Origin: VRUE01 sp963718755
Lineage (GTDB): Bacteria; Actinomycetota; Thermoleophilia; Solirubrobacterales; 70-9
Length of the DNA stretch: 64,000 bases
Assembly: GCA_963718755.1 (NCBI GenBank)
Contig: OY970376.1
Coordinates: 2,512,002-2,576,001, forward strand
Direction: 5' to 3'
A model generated the notes under the pieces. That model was not told the origin of the DNA, ran no database searches, and worked only from the letters and a program-made list of their open reading frames with translations. A program made the position numbers and the translations under genes. Numbering within the stretch: position 1 is the first letter of the stretch; each line of letters opens with the position of its first letter. Shown here in pieces: positions 41,037 to 49,607 of this stretch.

Positions 41037-41596
41037 ACCTCCAGAATCTCCTCTTCCTTCCCCTTCAGCGCCTCGTCAATCCCGGCAATCGCCTCGTCGG
41101 TCTGTTTCTGCAGGGCTGCCTCGGCGCGCCGCTCGTCATCCTCGCCCGCTTCGCCCTCTTTCTTCAGGTCGCGCAGATCCTGCATCGTGTCGCGACGGAT
41201 GTTGCGGACGGCGATGCGGCCATCCTCGGCGACCCCGTGCACGACCTTGACCATCTCGCGCCGTCGCTCCTCGGTCAGCTCGGGGATCTGGAGACGGATC
41301 ACATTGCCGTCGTTGCTTGGCGTCAGGCCGACGTCGGACTCCTGGATCGCTTTCTCGATCTCACCGATCGAGCCCTTGTCGAACGGCGTGACGGTGAGCA
41401 GGCGAGCATCGGAGGTGGCGACGTTGGCGAGCTGCTTCAGCGGCGTCTGCGAGCCGTAGTAGTCGACCGTGATCCGATCGAGCAGGTGCGGTGAGGCGCG
41501 GCCGGTGCGCACCGTGGCCAGCTCGCCGCGGTTCGACTCGACCGACTTCTTCATCCGATCTTCGGCGTCCTTGAGCAGCTCGTCGATCAGCTCCAC
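41033..41596 (-). CDS. frr: Ribosome recycling factor
   Basis: 187 residues from GTG. Typical RRF: MKKSVESNRGELATVRTGRA, LLDRITVDYYGSQTPLKQLA and LTEERRREMVKVVHGVAED. With EF-G it splits post-termination ribosomes. Part of the conserved rpsB-tsf-pyrH-frr order. Confidence 0.97.
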   Translation of the reverse strand: MELIDELLKDAEDRMKKSVESNRGELATVRTGRASPHLLDRITVDYYGSQTPLKQLANVATSDARLLTVTPFDKGSIGEIEKAIQESDVGLTPSNDGNVIRLQIPELTEERRREMVKVVHGVAEDGRIAVRNIRRDTMQDLRDLKKEGEAGEDDERRAEAALQKQTDEAIAGIDEALKGKEEEILEV

Positions 41597-41618
41597 TGGG
41601 TCCTCTCTCCCTCCTTCT

Positions 41619-42350
41619 TCAGGCGGCGCTGGAAACCAGCGTGCCCACCCTCTCGCCGCCGACGATCCTATCTATGTTCGTCTCGTCGCCCATGTTGAAA
41701 ACGTAGATCGGCAGATCGTTGTCCATGCAGAGTGAGAGCGCGGTCGAGTCCATCACTTTGAGCCCGCGCTCGATCGCCTCGCGGTGGCCGATCTCGGGGA
41801 TGAACTTTGCGTCGGGGTTGGTCGCGGGGTCAGAGTCATAGACGCCTTCCACCCCGTTCTTGGCCATCAGGATCGCGCCCGCATGGATCTCCAGCGCCCG
41901 CAGCGCCGCCGCAGTGTCGGTGGTGAAGAACGGGTTGCCGGTGCCGGCGGCGAAGATCACCACGCGGCCCTTCTCGAGGTGCCGCATCGCGCGCCGGCGG
42001 ATGTAGGGCTCGGCAACCTCCTTGACGTCGATCGCCGACATCACCCGCGTGTGCTCGCCGATCTTCTCCAACGCGTCCTGCAGCGTGAGCGCGTTGAGCA
42101 CCGTTGCCAGCATGCCCATGTAGTCGCCGGTGGCGCGGTCCATGCCGGCGGCCGCGCCCTGCAAGCCCCGGTAGATGTTGCCGGCGCCGACGACGATCGC
42201 CACCTCCACTCCGCGCGCCCGCACTGCGGCCACCTGCTGCGCGATCCGTTCGACCTCCGCGCCATCGGTTCCGTGATCCCGCTCTCCCATCAGCGCCTCC
42301 CCCGAAAGCTTCAGGAGGATGCGGCTGAATTTGGGCTCCGCTTCGGTCAA
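41619..42350 (-). CDS. pyrH: UMP kinase
   Basis: 243 residues. LLKLSGEALMG at the phosphate-binding start, GAGNIYRG, DYMGMLATVLNALTLQDALE and MDSTALSLCMDNDLPIYVF. Phosphorylates UMP to UDP. The start is TTG at 42350, overlapping the tsf stop as TTGA. Confidence 0.96.
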   Translation of the reverse strand: MTEAEPKFSRILLKLSGEALMGERDHGTDGAEVERIAQQVAAVRARGVEVAIVVGAGNIYRGLQGAAAGMDRATGDYMGMLATVLNALTLQDALEKIGEHTRVMSAIDVKEVAEPYIRRRAMRHLEKGRVVIFAAGTGNPFFTTDTAAALRALEIHAGAILMAKNGVEGVYDSDPATNPDAKFIPEIGHREAIERGLKVMDSTALSLCMDNDLPIYVFNMGDETNIDRIVGGERVGTLVSSAA

Positions 42351-42949
42351 TCGCCGACGCGGAAGTAGGCGAAGCGGGCGATCTGGATGTTCTCGCCGGT
42401 CTTGGCGGCGAGCTCCTGCCGCAGCTCCTCGATCGACTTCGAGTCGTGCTTCTCGGCGTTGACGTGGGTCTGGTCAAGCAGCGCTACTTCCTTTGCCCAC
42501 TTACTGAGTTGGCCCGCGACGATCTTCTCGACGACGTCGTCCGGTTTGCCGTCCTCACGCGCCTTCTCCTCGAAGACGCGCTTCTCGGCCTCGCGCTCCT
42601 CAGCCGGAATCTCATCGATCGTCACGTACATCGGCGCCGTGGCGGCGACATGGAGCGCGACCTCGTAGGCGAAGGCCTTGAAATCCTCGTTGCGGGCGAC
42701 GAAGTCGGTCTCGCACTGGACTTCGACCATCGCCCCGACCTTGTCGTTGGCGTGGATGTAGGAGGCGACGACCCCCTCGCTCGTCCCCCGTCCTTCCCGC
42801 TTTGCGGCTGAGGCCTGACCCTTGACCCGCAGGATCTCGATAGCCCGATCGACGTCCCCCTCAGACTCCGAGAGCGCCGCTTTGCAATCCATCATCGCGG
42901 CCCCGGTCCGATCCCGCAGCGCCTTGACATCAGCAGCAGTAACGCTCAC
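42347..42949 (-). CDS. tsf: Elongation factor Ts
   Basis: 200 residues. The N-terminal UBA-like domain (VKALRDRTGAAMMDCKAAL) and the core ETDFVARNEDFKAF are clear. It is the short form with one core subdomain, as in Thermus, not the longer E. coli type. GTG at 42949 overlaps the rpsB stop (GTGA). Confidence 0.96.
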   Translation of the reverse strand: MSVTAADVKALRDRTGAAMMDCKAALSESEGDVDRAIEILRVKGQASAAKREGRGTSEGVVASYIHANDKVGAMVEVQCETDFVARNEDFKAFAYEVALHVAATAPMYVTIDEIPAEEREAEKRVFEEKAREDGKPDDVVEKIVAGQLSKWAKEVALLDQTHVNAEKHDSKSIEELRQELAAKTGENIQIARFAYFRVGD

Positions 42950-44127
42950 TTGGAATCCCCCTCCTTAGCGGCCTCTGCGGGCGCGGGAGGTTTCTCTGCC
43001 TCGGCCGGAGCTTTCTCAGGCGCCGGAGCGGCCTTCTCTTCGGCCGGGGCAGCCGTCTTCTTGGGCGCCTGGGCGGTGGCCGAATCGCCCGATCCCTCGG
43101 ACTCAGACTTCTCTGCCGCGGGTGGCGGCGTAGGGGGGACCTCCCCCGAGGAAGCTTTAGCTACCGCAGGGGGAGGTGGGTCCCCTGCGCCGACAGGACC
43201 CGCGGCCTGAGGGGCCTGAGCTTTCGGAGCTTGAGGCGCCTGTGGGGCCTGTGCCTGCGGCGGTTTGGGCTGCACCGGCGGCGCTTCAGCCGCTTTTTTC
43301 GCAGCCGCTTCTTCGGCAGCTTTTTTCTTCGCCTCCTCCGCCTCAACGCGAGCTTTCTCTTCCTCCTCGCGCTTCTTCCGCTCTTCCTCCTCCTTTTTGC
43401 GCCGTTCCATCTCCTCGGCGAGGCGCCTCTCCTCCTGCACGCGCCAGGCGCCGGCACCCTCCTCGACCGCCGACCCGATCGTGCCGATCACGAGCTGGCA
43501 GGAGCGGATCGCGTCGTCGTTGCCGGGAACCACGTAGTCGATCTGGGTCGGGTCGCAGTTGGTATCGACCAAGCCGATGATCGGGATTCGCAGGCGGACC
43601 GCCTCGCGAACGGCGATCTCCTCGGTTTTCAGGTCGGTGACGAAGACGGCGTCGGGCAGGCGGTCCATGTCGCGGACGCCGCCCAGATTGAACTCGAGCT
43701 TGGCCAGTTCGGCCTGCATGCCCATCCGCTCCTTGGTCGGCAGCAGATCGAGTTTTCCCTCCTCCTGCCAGCCGGTCAGCTCGTGCAGGCGGGAGATCCG
43801 GGCGGAGATCGTGTTGTAGTTCGTCAGCAGCCCACCGAGCCAGCGCTGGTTGACGTAGGGCATCTTGCAGCGTTCGGCCCATTCCTGGACCGGCCCGCGG
43901 GCCTGCTTCTTGGTGCCGACGAAGAGCATCGTGCCGCCGCCGCTGGCGAGCTCGCCGGCGAAGCGGCGCGCGTTCTCGAGCAGCGCCTCGGTCTGGATCA
44001 GGTCGATGATGTGAATCCCGTCCAGCTCGCCGAATATGTAGCGGCGCATGTTCGGGTTCCAGCGTCGCGTCTGGTGGCCGAAATGGACTCCGGCCTCCAG
44101 CAGCTCTTTGAGGCCTGCCTCTGGCAT
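42946..44127 (-). CDS. rpsB: Ribosomal protein S2 with a long C-terminal extension
   Basis: 393 residues. The first 230 are ordinary S2: LKELLEAGVHFGHQTRRWNP, RIPIIGLVDTNCDPTQIDYV and IPGNDDAIRS-like VVPGNDDAIRSCQLV. Residues about 235-285 form a highly charged Glu/Lys/Arg/Ala helix, and the rest is Pro/Ala/Gln-rich, about 160 residues beyond the core. Codons for residues 314-332 coincide with a palindromic DNA element. ATG at 44127 with a strong AAGGAGAAGG site. Confidence 0.95.
   Translation of the reverse strand: MPEAGLKELLEAGVHFGHQTRRWNPNMRRYIFGELDGIHIIDLIQTEALLENARRFAGELASGGGTMLFVGTKKQARGPVQEWAERCKMPYVNQRWLGGLLTNYNTISARISRLHELTGWQEEGKLDLLPTKERMGMQAELAKLEFNLGGVRDMDRLPDAVFVTDLKTEEIAVREAVRLRIPIIGLVDTNCDPTQIDYVVPGNDDAIRSCQLVIGTIGSAVEEGAGAWRVQEERRLAEEMERRKKEEEERKKREEEEKARVEAEEAKKKAAEEAAAKKAAEAPPVQPKPPQAQAPQAPQAPKAQAPQAAGPVGAGDPPPPAVAKASSGEVPPTPPPAAEKSESEGSGDSATAQAPKKTAAPAEEKAAPAPEKAPAEAEKPPAPAEAAKEGDSK
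43132..43187. repeat. Palindromic element inside the rpsB extension
   Basis: GGGGAC and CTCCCCC (43135-43147) can pair with GTCCCC and GGGGGAG (43169-43185) with a 4-nt bulge; the loop holds AAGCTTTAGCTACC. It shares GACCTCCCCCGA with the type E palindrome near 628-639. It is in frame and encodes a Pro/Ala/Ser-rich segment of S2. Confidence 0.55.
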
Positions 44128-44134
44128 GGTTGAA

Positions 44135-44252
44135 CCTTCTCCTTGAGTTTGGGTGAAAGCCCCGGCGCCCTAGCCGGGGACTCTGCCTTCTGTAGGCGGA
44201 GTCAGGATCCGGGGCGGCACGGCGGGGGTCGGTTTAGAACGGAGGAATTGTA
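44135..44252 (-). promoter_or_regulatory. rpsB promoter and structured leader
   Basis: TACAAT on the minus strand (44252-44247) is a likely -10, giving a leader of about 110 nt. Two adjacent hairpins follow: GACTC-t-GCCT with AGGC-g-GAGTC (44179-44203) and CCCCGGC/GCCGGGG (44160-44179), then AAGGAGAAGG (44144-44135). S2 autoregulation through such a leader is known in other bacteria; here it is inference. Confidence 0.5.
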
Positions 44253-44267
44253 GTGGGGCCTGGCGCC

Positions 44268-44942
44268 TCAGGCGGTGCGAGCCGAGGCCAGTGCCACAGC
44301 GAGATCCGTCGGCAGCTCGGAGTGGAAGCTCATCGCCTCGCCGCTGACCGGGTGGGCGAAGGCGAGGCGGTGCGCGTGCAGGAACTGGCGCCCCAGCCCG
44401 TACTTCTCCTCGCCCCCGTAGGTTGTGTCACCAACCAAGGGGTGGCCGATGGCGCCGAAGTGGGCGCGGATCTGGTGGGTGCGGCCGGTCTCCAGCTTGA
44501 CCTCGACGTAGCTCTCGGTGCCGAGCAGCTCCAGCACCTCGAAGTGAGTCCGTGCCTGCCGCGAGGCAGCGCCGGAGACCGCCATCCGGTGCCGCTGGCG
44601 GGAGGCGCGGCCGATTGGGGCGTCGATCGTGCCGGTGCGGGCGGCGAGGCGCCCGCTGGCCAGCGCCAGGTAGACCCGTTCAACCTCGCGTTCGCGCACC
44701 TGCGCTTGCAGTGCTGCGTGGGTGGCATCATCGCGAGCGACGACCAAGAGGCCGCTGGTCTCCTTGTCGAGCCTGTGGACGATGCCGGGGCGCTCGGGGT
44801 CCCCCCCGCCGGCGAGGATCTCCCCCAGCTCGTCGACAAGGGTCGGCCCTTCGTGCGAGGGAGCGGGATGGACGACCAGGCCGGCCGGCTTGTCGACCAC
44901 GGCAAGCGCGTCGTCGAGGTGGACGATGCGCAGCTCGTTCAA
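44268..44942 (-). CDS. rluD: RluA-family pseudouridine synthase
   Basis: 224 residues. The catalytic Asp is in GIVHRLDKETSGLLVVARDD; DKPAGLVVHPAPSHEG and KLETGRTHQIRAHFGAIGHPL are also typical. It lacks the N-terminal S4 domain of E. coli RluD, so the exact target is uncertain. TTG at 44942 overlaps the lspA stop (TTGA), an order (lspA-rluD) common in bacteria. Confidence 0.9.
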   Translation of the reverse strand: MNELRIVHLDDALAVVDKPAGLVVHPAPSHEGPTLVDELGEILAGGGDPERPGIVHRLDKETSGLLVVARDDATHAALQAQVREREVERVYLALASGRLAARTGTIDAPIGRASRQRHRMAVSGAASRQARTHFEVLELLGTESYVEVKLETGRTHQIRAHFGAIGHPLVGDTTYGGEEKYGLGRQFLHAHRLAFAHPVSGEAMSFHSELPTDLAVALASARTA

Positions 44943-45397
44943 TGCTCGCCCTCAGTGAGATAGCTCAGTGCCAGAACGAAGACGCCGAGCGTGATCGCGA
45001 CGTCGGCGAGGTTAAACGGCGGCCAGCTGAGCACGTCGAGGTAATCGGTGACCTCCCCCGCCCGTACGCGATCGATCAGGTTGCCGAGGGCGCCACCGGC
45101 GAGCAGGCCGATCGCCACCCACATACCGGGTCGAGTCGGGTCGCGGGCGAAGAGGACCCCAACGAAGATCAGCGCCGCGATCGTCAGCGCGACCAGAGCG
45201 GTCCCGCCACCGCTGGCCAGCCCGAAGGCGACACCGTCGTTGTGGGCGAGGGTCAAGCCGATCGGGCCGAGCACGTCGACCTTCTCGCCTGGGACCAGAT
45301 TGGCCTCGATCGCCGCCTTGGCCGCCTGATCCAGAATGACGACCAGCGCGCAGAGCGCTCCCGCCAGGCCCCAGGCCCGCGAGCCCAAGCCGCTCAC
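44939..45397 (-). CDS. lspA: Lipoprotein signal peptidase II
   Basis: 152 residues, four membrane helices. Catalytic Asp residues are in LGNLIDRVRAGEVTDYLD and FNLADVAI; VVILDQAAKAAIEANL and LAHNDGVAFGL are conserved blocks. It processes prolipoproteins such as the one at 14669-15124. GTG at 45397 overlaps the yggT stop (GTGA). Confidence 0.94.
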   Translation of the reverse strand: MSGLGSRAWGLAGALCALVVILDQAAKAAIEANLVPGEKVDVLGPIGLTLAHNDGVAFGLASGGGTALVALTIAALIFVGVLFARDPTRPGMWVAIGLLAGGALGNLIDRVRAGEVTDYLDVLSWPPFNLADVAITLGVFVLALSYLTEGEH

Positions 45398-45696
45398 CCG
45401 GCGATCAGGGCGACGACCAGGCCACGCAAGATGACCAGCACGATGATTCCGATCATCGGGCTCAGGTCGAGCCCGAACCCGCCACCCCCGATCGGCGGGA
45501 TGATGCGGCGGAAGAGGTTGAGGTAGGGATCGGTGGTCTCGGTGATGAAATCGAGCACCGACCGCAGGGTCGGGTTGTAGGGCATCCGCGGTATCCACGA
45601 CATCAGCACTCGGATCAGGATCAGGATGATGTAGACGAGGAAGAGCGCACCGACGTAGTCGGCGACGTCCTCGCGCGTGATCGCGAATGGAATCAC
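45394..45696 (-). CDS. YggT-family membrane protein
   Basis: 100 residues, two hydrophobic helices around RVLMSWIPRMPYNPTLRSVL and ITETTDPYLNLFRRIIPPIGG, the YggT repeat signature. Role in cell division or membrane organisation is suspected from its constant place beside sepF. Overlaps proC and lspA by 4 bp each. Confidence 0.9.
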   Translation of the reverse strand: MIPFAITREDVADYVGALFLVYIILILIRVLMSWIPRMPYNPTLRSVLDFITETTDPYLNLFRRIIPPIGGGGFGLDLSPMIGIIVLVILRGLVVALIAG

Positions 45697-46430
45697 ACCC
45701 GCATCCTCTCCAATGAGGCGCGAACGGCGGCTTCAAACGCGTGACGGGCGCCCTCACGGTTAAGGGCCTCGAGCCCGGCCTCGGTACTGCCACCGGGGGA
45801 AGCCACAGCCGTGCGCACGTCGGCGGGACGGCGGCGGCGCAACAGCTCGCCGGTACCGACGGTCGTCTCGACGACCAGCTTGCGGGCCAGCTCTGGATCG
45901 AGCCCGTCGGCAGCCCCGGCGTCGGCGATTGCCTCCACGGCAAGGGCCAGGTACGCGGGAGCGCATCCCATCACCGCCGTCGCCGCGTCGAATTCCGCAT
46001 CGAGCAGCTCGACGACATGCCCGAGGACCTCGAGCTTCTCGCGCACGACAGGCGAAGGCGGACCGGACAAACAGAGCACACCCCGTCGCACCTCAACCGC
46101 GACGTTGGGCATCACGCGATGGGCCTCGGCGGTGGGTATTGCGGCTGCGACTCGCTGGAGCGACGTCGCCCCAAGCAGCGAGAGAACCACTTTGGCCTTA
46201 CCGACATCTGCGGCAACCTCACCCAGCTTCGCAGGCTTTATGGCGAGCACGACGAGATCGGCGCGCTCGCCAATCTCCGTGTTCGACGCGGCCTCCCCGC
46301 CAAGCTCCCGAGCCAGCTCCACAGCGCGCCCGGATCCAGAGTCCGAGAACAGCATCTGCTCGAACTCGCCCTTCCACCCGCGAGCCATAGCCGCAGCCAT
46401 GCTTCCCGATCCACAGAAGCCAACGATCAC
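45693..46430 (-). CDS. proC: Pyrroline-5-carboxylate reductase
   Basis: 245 residues from GTG at 46430. NAD(P) motif VGFCGSGSMAAAMARG, VLAIKPAKL, HRVMPNVAVEV, and the C-terminal signature VASPGGSTEAGLEAL. Last step of proline synthesis. It stands downstream of sepF, separated by the family A repeat. Confidence 0.94.
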   Translation of the reverse strand: MIVGFCGSGSMAAAMARGWKGEFEQMLFSDSGSGRAVELARELGGEAASNTEIGERADLVVLAIKPAKLGEVAADVGKAKVVLSLLGATSLQRVAAAIPTAEAHRVMPNVAVEVRRGVLCLSGPPSPVVREKLEVLGHVVELLDAEFDAATAVMGCAPAYLALAVEAIADAGAADGLDPELARKLVVETTVGTGELLRRRRPADVRTAVASPGGSTEAGLEALNREGARHAFEAAVRASLERMRV

Positions 46431-46456
46431 GCAGCGCAGCCTAGCCGTCCCGGGTC

Positions 46457-46578
46457 GGGAGGGTCGGGTGTCCCTCCCGCGCAGCGGGGTCCTCTTTTTC
46501 GCCCCGAAAGCTCCCGCGGACAGCCACCAACTCCCCAGGCGAAAAACCCAGCAAGCGGGAGGGACACCCGACCCTCCC
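46457..46578 (-). repeat. Structured palindromic repeat, family A copy 2
   Basis: Perfect 24-bp arms at 46457-46480 and 46555-46578. On the minus strand the interior matches copy 1 (3023-3144): GCTTGCTGGGTTTTTCGCC, TGTCCGCGGG, CGGGGCGAAAAAGAGGAC, CCGCTGCGCGG. It begins 13 bp after the sepF stop in the same orientation that copy 1 has to hflX. The outer arms share GGGTGTCC, but differ around it with compensating changes. Confidence 0.88.
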
Positions 46579-46591
46579 CAAGCGCCACGAA

Positions 46592-47128
46592 CTAAGACTG
46601 GTTAAAGAACCCTTTGTCGAGCAGCCGAGCCTTCTCCTCAGCAGAAACCTCAACGTTGCGAGGAGTCAGCAAAAAGATCTTCTCGGCGATCCGCTGCATG
46701 CCGCCATCGAGCGAGTAGGTGAGGCCGGAGCAGAAGTCGATCATCCGCTTGGAGAGCTCGTGGTCGGTGGTCTGCAGGTTGAGGATCACCGGCACCGAGC
46801 GCTTGAACTGATCAGCGACCTGCTGGGCGTCATTGAAGTTGCGCGGGATGACGAGGTGGACTTTGACGTCGGAGTCCTCGCCGACGGGCCGCAGGGTGCG
46901 GGTGCGCGAAGCGGAGATCGGCTCGTCGTCGGCGAAGATGTCGTCGATCTCATCGCGGCGCGAGCGGCGCGAGGTGGGCAGGCGCCGCACCTGGCCGGAT
47001 TCGCGCCGAGCCTCGATCTCCTCTTCGGAGGTCTCGGGGAAATCATCGTCGTACTCGGGGCCGTACTCGTGCTCTTCGGCCAAACCGAAGTAGACCAGCG
47101 CTTTATGCCACGTGTCGCGTAGTGCCAT
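46592..47128 (-). CDS. sepF: Cell division protein SepF
   Basis: 178 residues from ATG at 47128. An N-terminal amphipathic helix (MALRDTWHKALVYFGLAEE), an acidic linker and a C-terminal SepF domain with VHLVIPRNFNDAQQVADQF, PVILNLQ and DFCSGLTYSLDGGMQRIAEK. It anchors FtsZ to the membrane in actinobacteria lacking FtsA. Neighbours yggS, proC and yggT are the usual ones. Confidence 0.95.
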   Translation of the reverse strand: MALRDTWHKALVYFGLAEEHEYGPEYDDDFPETSEEEIEARRESGQVRRLPTSRRSRRDEIDDIFADDEPISASRTRTLRPVGEDSDVKVHLVIPRNFNDAQQVADQFKRSVPVILNLQTTDHELSKRMIDFCSGLTYSLDGGMQRIAEKIFLLTPRNVEVSAEEKARLLDKGFFNQS

Positions 47129-47177
47129 GCGTGCGTGTTTCGGCTCTTTGCAGCCGAATCCTCCAGGGAAGTATCGC

Positions 47178-47810
47178 CTAAATGTAGAGGGCGGTACCGA
47201 GTCGGACGATCGTCGCCCCCTCCTCGACCGCAACGGGCCAGTCCTGGGAGGTGCCCATCGAGAGCCGGCTGAGGCCGTGCTCCCCGGCGAGCTCGGCCAG
47301 GCGGGCGAAGTACGGCCGCGAGTCCTCCGGCTTGGTGCTGAAGGGCGGCATCGTCATCAGGCCGCTGACCCGTACCGGGCAGCGCTCGATGAAGGAGGCC
47401 AGCTCGCCGGGCGCGATTCCGCTCTTTCCCTCCTCGGCGGCGACGTTGACCTCGACCAGGACCTCAGCCCCGGGAGCGGCGTGCCTGCCGAGCTGCTCGA
47501 GCGTGGAGTCGGTTGCGACCGAGTGGATCAGCCGGCAGAGCGGCAGGATGCGCTTCACCTTGCGGCTCTGCAGGTTGCCGATGAAGTCCCAGGTGAAGGA
47601 GTCGCCCCACTCGGCGTGCTTTGACTCCAGCTCCTGCAGCCGGTTCTCGCCAACCAGGTCGACCCCGGCCTCGACGAGCGCACTCATCTCCTCCAGCGGC
47701 ACGTACTTGGTCGCGGCGAGGATCTCGACCTGCGCACCGGCGCGTTCGCGCACCCGCTTGAGATTCGACGCGATCTTGACCGGATCGAGGCCGTGGATCA
47801 GGCCGGGCAT
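47178..47810 (-). CDS. YggS/PROSC-family pyridoxal-phosphate homeostasis protein
   Basis: 210 residues. The PLP Lys is in ILAATKYVPLEEM; GENRLQELESKHAEWGD, WDFIGNLQSRKVK and LSMGTSQDWPVAVEEGATIVRLG are family blocks. Lies between pgeF and sepF on the same strand. Confidence 0.94.
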   Translation of the reverse strand: MPGLIHGLDPVKIASNLKRVRERAGAQVEILAATKYVPLEEMSALVEAGVDLVGENRLQELESKHAEWGDSFTWDFIGNLQSRKVKRILPLCRLIHSVATDSTLEQLGRHAAPGAEVLVEVNVAAEEGKSGIAPGELASFIERCPVRVSGLMTMPPFSTKPEDSRPYFARLAELAGEHGLSRLSMGTSQDWPVAVEEGATIVRLGTALYI

Positions 47811-47812
47811 CC

Positions 47813-48469
47813 TCAGCCAACCGCCTCGAGCCAGGCGACCCCCGCTTGGCGACCGGGACCGCCGTCGCGGCGGTGGGAGAAGAAAAGCTGCTCTTCACAG
47901 CAGGTGCAGAGCCCGGCGGAGTCGATCTGCTCGACCCCGGTCTGGCGCAGGAGGCGCCGCGCAACCTCGGACAGGTCGAGCATCCTGCCCGAGGCCACTC
48001 CGTCCCCCGCTGCCTCGAACGCGGCGAGGACCTCGTCGCCAACCTCGTAGCAGCAGGGCCCGATCCCGGGCCCGATCGCCGCGTGCGTGGCGTCCACCGC
48101 GGCGGCACCCCGCCCGACGATCCCAGCCGCCAGGCCGCGCCAGCCGCAGTGCAGCACGGCGATCCCAGCCGGTCCGGCCACAGCGACCGGCAGGCAGTCG
48201 GCGGCGTAGACGAGGCCGGCGATGCCCGGCTCGGCGATTACGTGACCGTCGGCTTCGGGTGTGTCTACCAGGGCCACCTCGCCATGGCTCAGCTCGGCGC
48301 CGTGCACCTGCCGGTTGATCGCGATGCGGCTTGGGTCGAGGCCCAGTGCCCTCGCGAGAGGCGCATGGCTCTCCTTTGCCGAGCCGGCGGAGCGGGTCGA
48401 GAAGGCGGCCCGCCCTCCCGGCAAGGCCGCTTCGAGCCACTCGATTCCTTCGGTCTGGCGCCACTCCAT
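47813..48469 (-). CDS. pgeF: Polyphenol oxidase/laccase-domain protein (PgeF/YfiH family)
   Basis: 218 residues. The zinc-site motifs are NRQVHGAE, YAADCLPVAVAG, VLHCGWRGLAAGI and IGPGIGPCCYEVG. PgeF in E. coli removes misincorporated L-Ser residues from peptidoglycan precursors; other members are nucleoside-active enzymes. ATG at 48469 overlaps the cca stop (TGATG). Confidence 0.9.
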   Translation of the reverse strand: MEWRQTEGIEWLEAALPGGRAAFSTRSAGSAKESHAPLARALGLDPSRIAINRQVHGAELSHGEVALVDTPEADGHVIAEPGIAGLVYAADCLPVAVAGPAGIAVLHCGWRGLAAGIVGRGAAAVDATHAAIGPGIGPCCYEVGDEVLAAFEAAGDGVASGRMLDLSEVARRLLRQTGVEQIDSAGLCTCCEEQLFFSHRRDGGPGRQAGVAWLEAVG

Positions 48470-49593
48470 CAGCTGCTTCCCCTCCTGGCGACCGACAGCG
48501 CGACCTCGAGCTCCTCGACTTGGCCGGAGATCTCGCCGTCGAGCTTGCGCCGCAGGGCTGCGGCGAGGCCGAGTCCGACAGCGGGCCCCTGCGGCACTCC
48601 GGCCGCGATCAGATCCTCGCCATCGATCTCGAGCGCAACGGCTCGCCACTCGCCCAGGTAGCGGTCGAGCCACTCAGCGCCCAGAGCGCGGGCGAGGACC
48701 AGTTCGACCGGACTGGCCGCGCGGGCCAATCGCACCGCGTCCGATGGCCGTTGGGGCTCCTCCCCTGCCAGCGCTTCGGCACCGCCCCAACGACCCAGCG
48801 CCGCGGCAAGGACCGCGCGATCTCGCCGGACCACCTCCGTCCAGGGCGACTCCGAGAGCAATCCCGCGACATGGGCGGCCAACTCCTCGCCGTGCTTGGG
48901 AAGCTCGACCAGGCCCCACTCGGCGAGCAGGGCAAATCCACGCGCAGCCTCGGTCTCACCGGCCAAGCGCAGCAGCTCCGTTTCGCGGCGATCCGCCGAC
49001 ACGGTGCCCAGGTCGGCTTCGCGCAACAGGTCCGCGGTGTCGGGCTCCAACTCGAAGCCGAAGCGAGCCGCGTAACGAGCGGCCCGCAAGGCCCGCGTCG
49101 GATCGTCCTCGAACGAGGTCGCGTGCAGGATTCTCAGCAGGCCGGATTCGAGATCCTCGCGCCCACGGTGGGGATCGATCAACTCCGGATCGCGACGCAG
49201 GGGAATCGCCATCGCGTTGATCGTGAAGTCGCGCCGAGCAAGGTCAGCGGCGATACCGGCCGTCGGCTCCACCTCGGGCAGCGCTCCGGGGTGAGGATAG
49301 GTCTCGGCCCGTGCGGTGGCGATGTCCACGTCGTGCTCGCCGAGGCGCGCCTTGGCGGTGGCGAAGCGCTCGTGCTCGACGACCTCGCCGCCGAGCCGTG
49401 AGGCCAATGCAGTTGCATCACCCTCGACGACGAGATCGATGTCGGCTCTGCCGTGACCGAGGAGAAGATCGCGGACCGCTCCGCCAACCAGGTACACCGG
49501 TTTCCCTCCGGCTGCGTCGTGTACGGCGGCGAGCTCCGGATAGACGTCGCGCAGGGGCTCGCCGAGGTCGTCGATGGGCAACAGCTCAGGCAT
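48469..49593 (-). CDS. cca: CCA tRNA nucleotidyltransferase/poly(A) polymerase family
   Basis: 374 residues. The class II nucleotidyltransferase head has YLVGGAVRDLLLGHGRADID with the metal Asp pair, ARRDFTINAMAIP, and EDDPTRALRAARYAARFGFE. No HD domain is seen at the C-terminus. It could be the CCA-adding enzyme, which would be needed because the tRNA gene here lacks CCA. Confidence 0.9.
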   Translation of the reverse strand: MPELLPIDDLGEPLRDVYPELAAVHDAAGGKPVYLVGGAVRDLLLGHGRADIDLVVEGDATALASRLGGEVVEHERFATAKARLGEHDVDIATARAETYPHPGALPEVEPTAGIAADLARRDFTINAMAIPLRRDPELIDPHRGREDLESGLLRILHATSFEDDPTRALRAARYAARFGFELEPDTADLLREADLGTVSADRRETELLRLAGETEAARGFALLAEWGLVELPKHGEELAAHVAGLLSESPWTEVVRRDRAVLAAALGRWGGAEALAGEEPQRPSDAVRLARAASPVELVLARALGAEWLDRYLGEWRAVALEIDGEDLIAAGVPQGPAVGLGLAAALRRKLDGEISGQVEELEVALSVARRGSS

Positions 49594-49607
49594 CGCTCGG
49601 TGCGAGC

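Noticed and set aside
43134..43147. Frameshift or sequencing error in the rpsB tail at the G/C run
   Set aside because: The frame stays open to a stop that overlaps tsf exactly as GTGA, so the reading frame appears correct.
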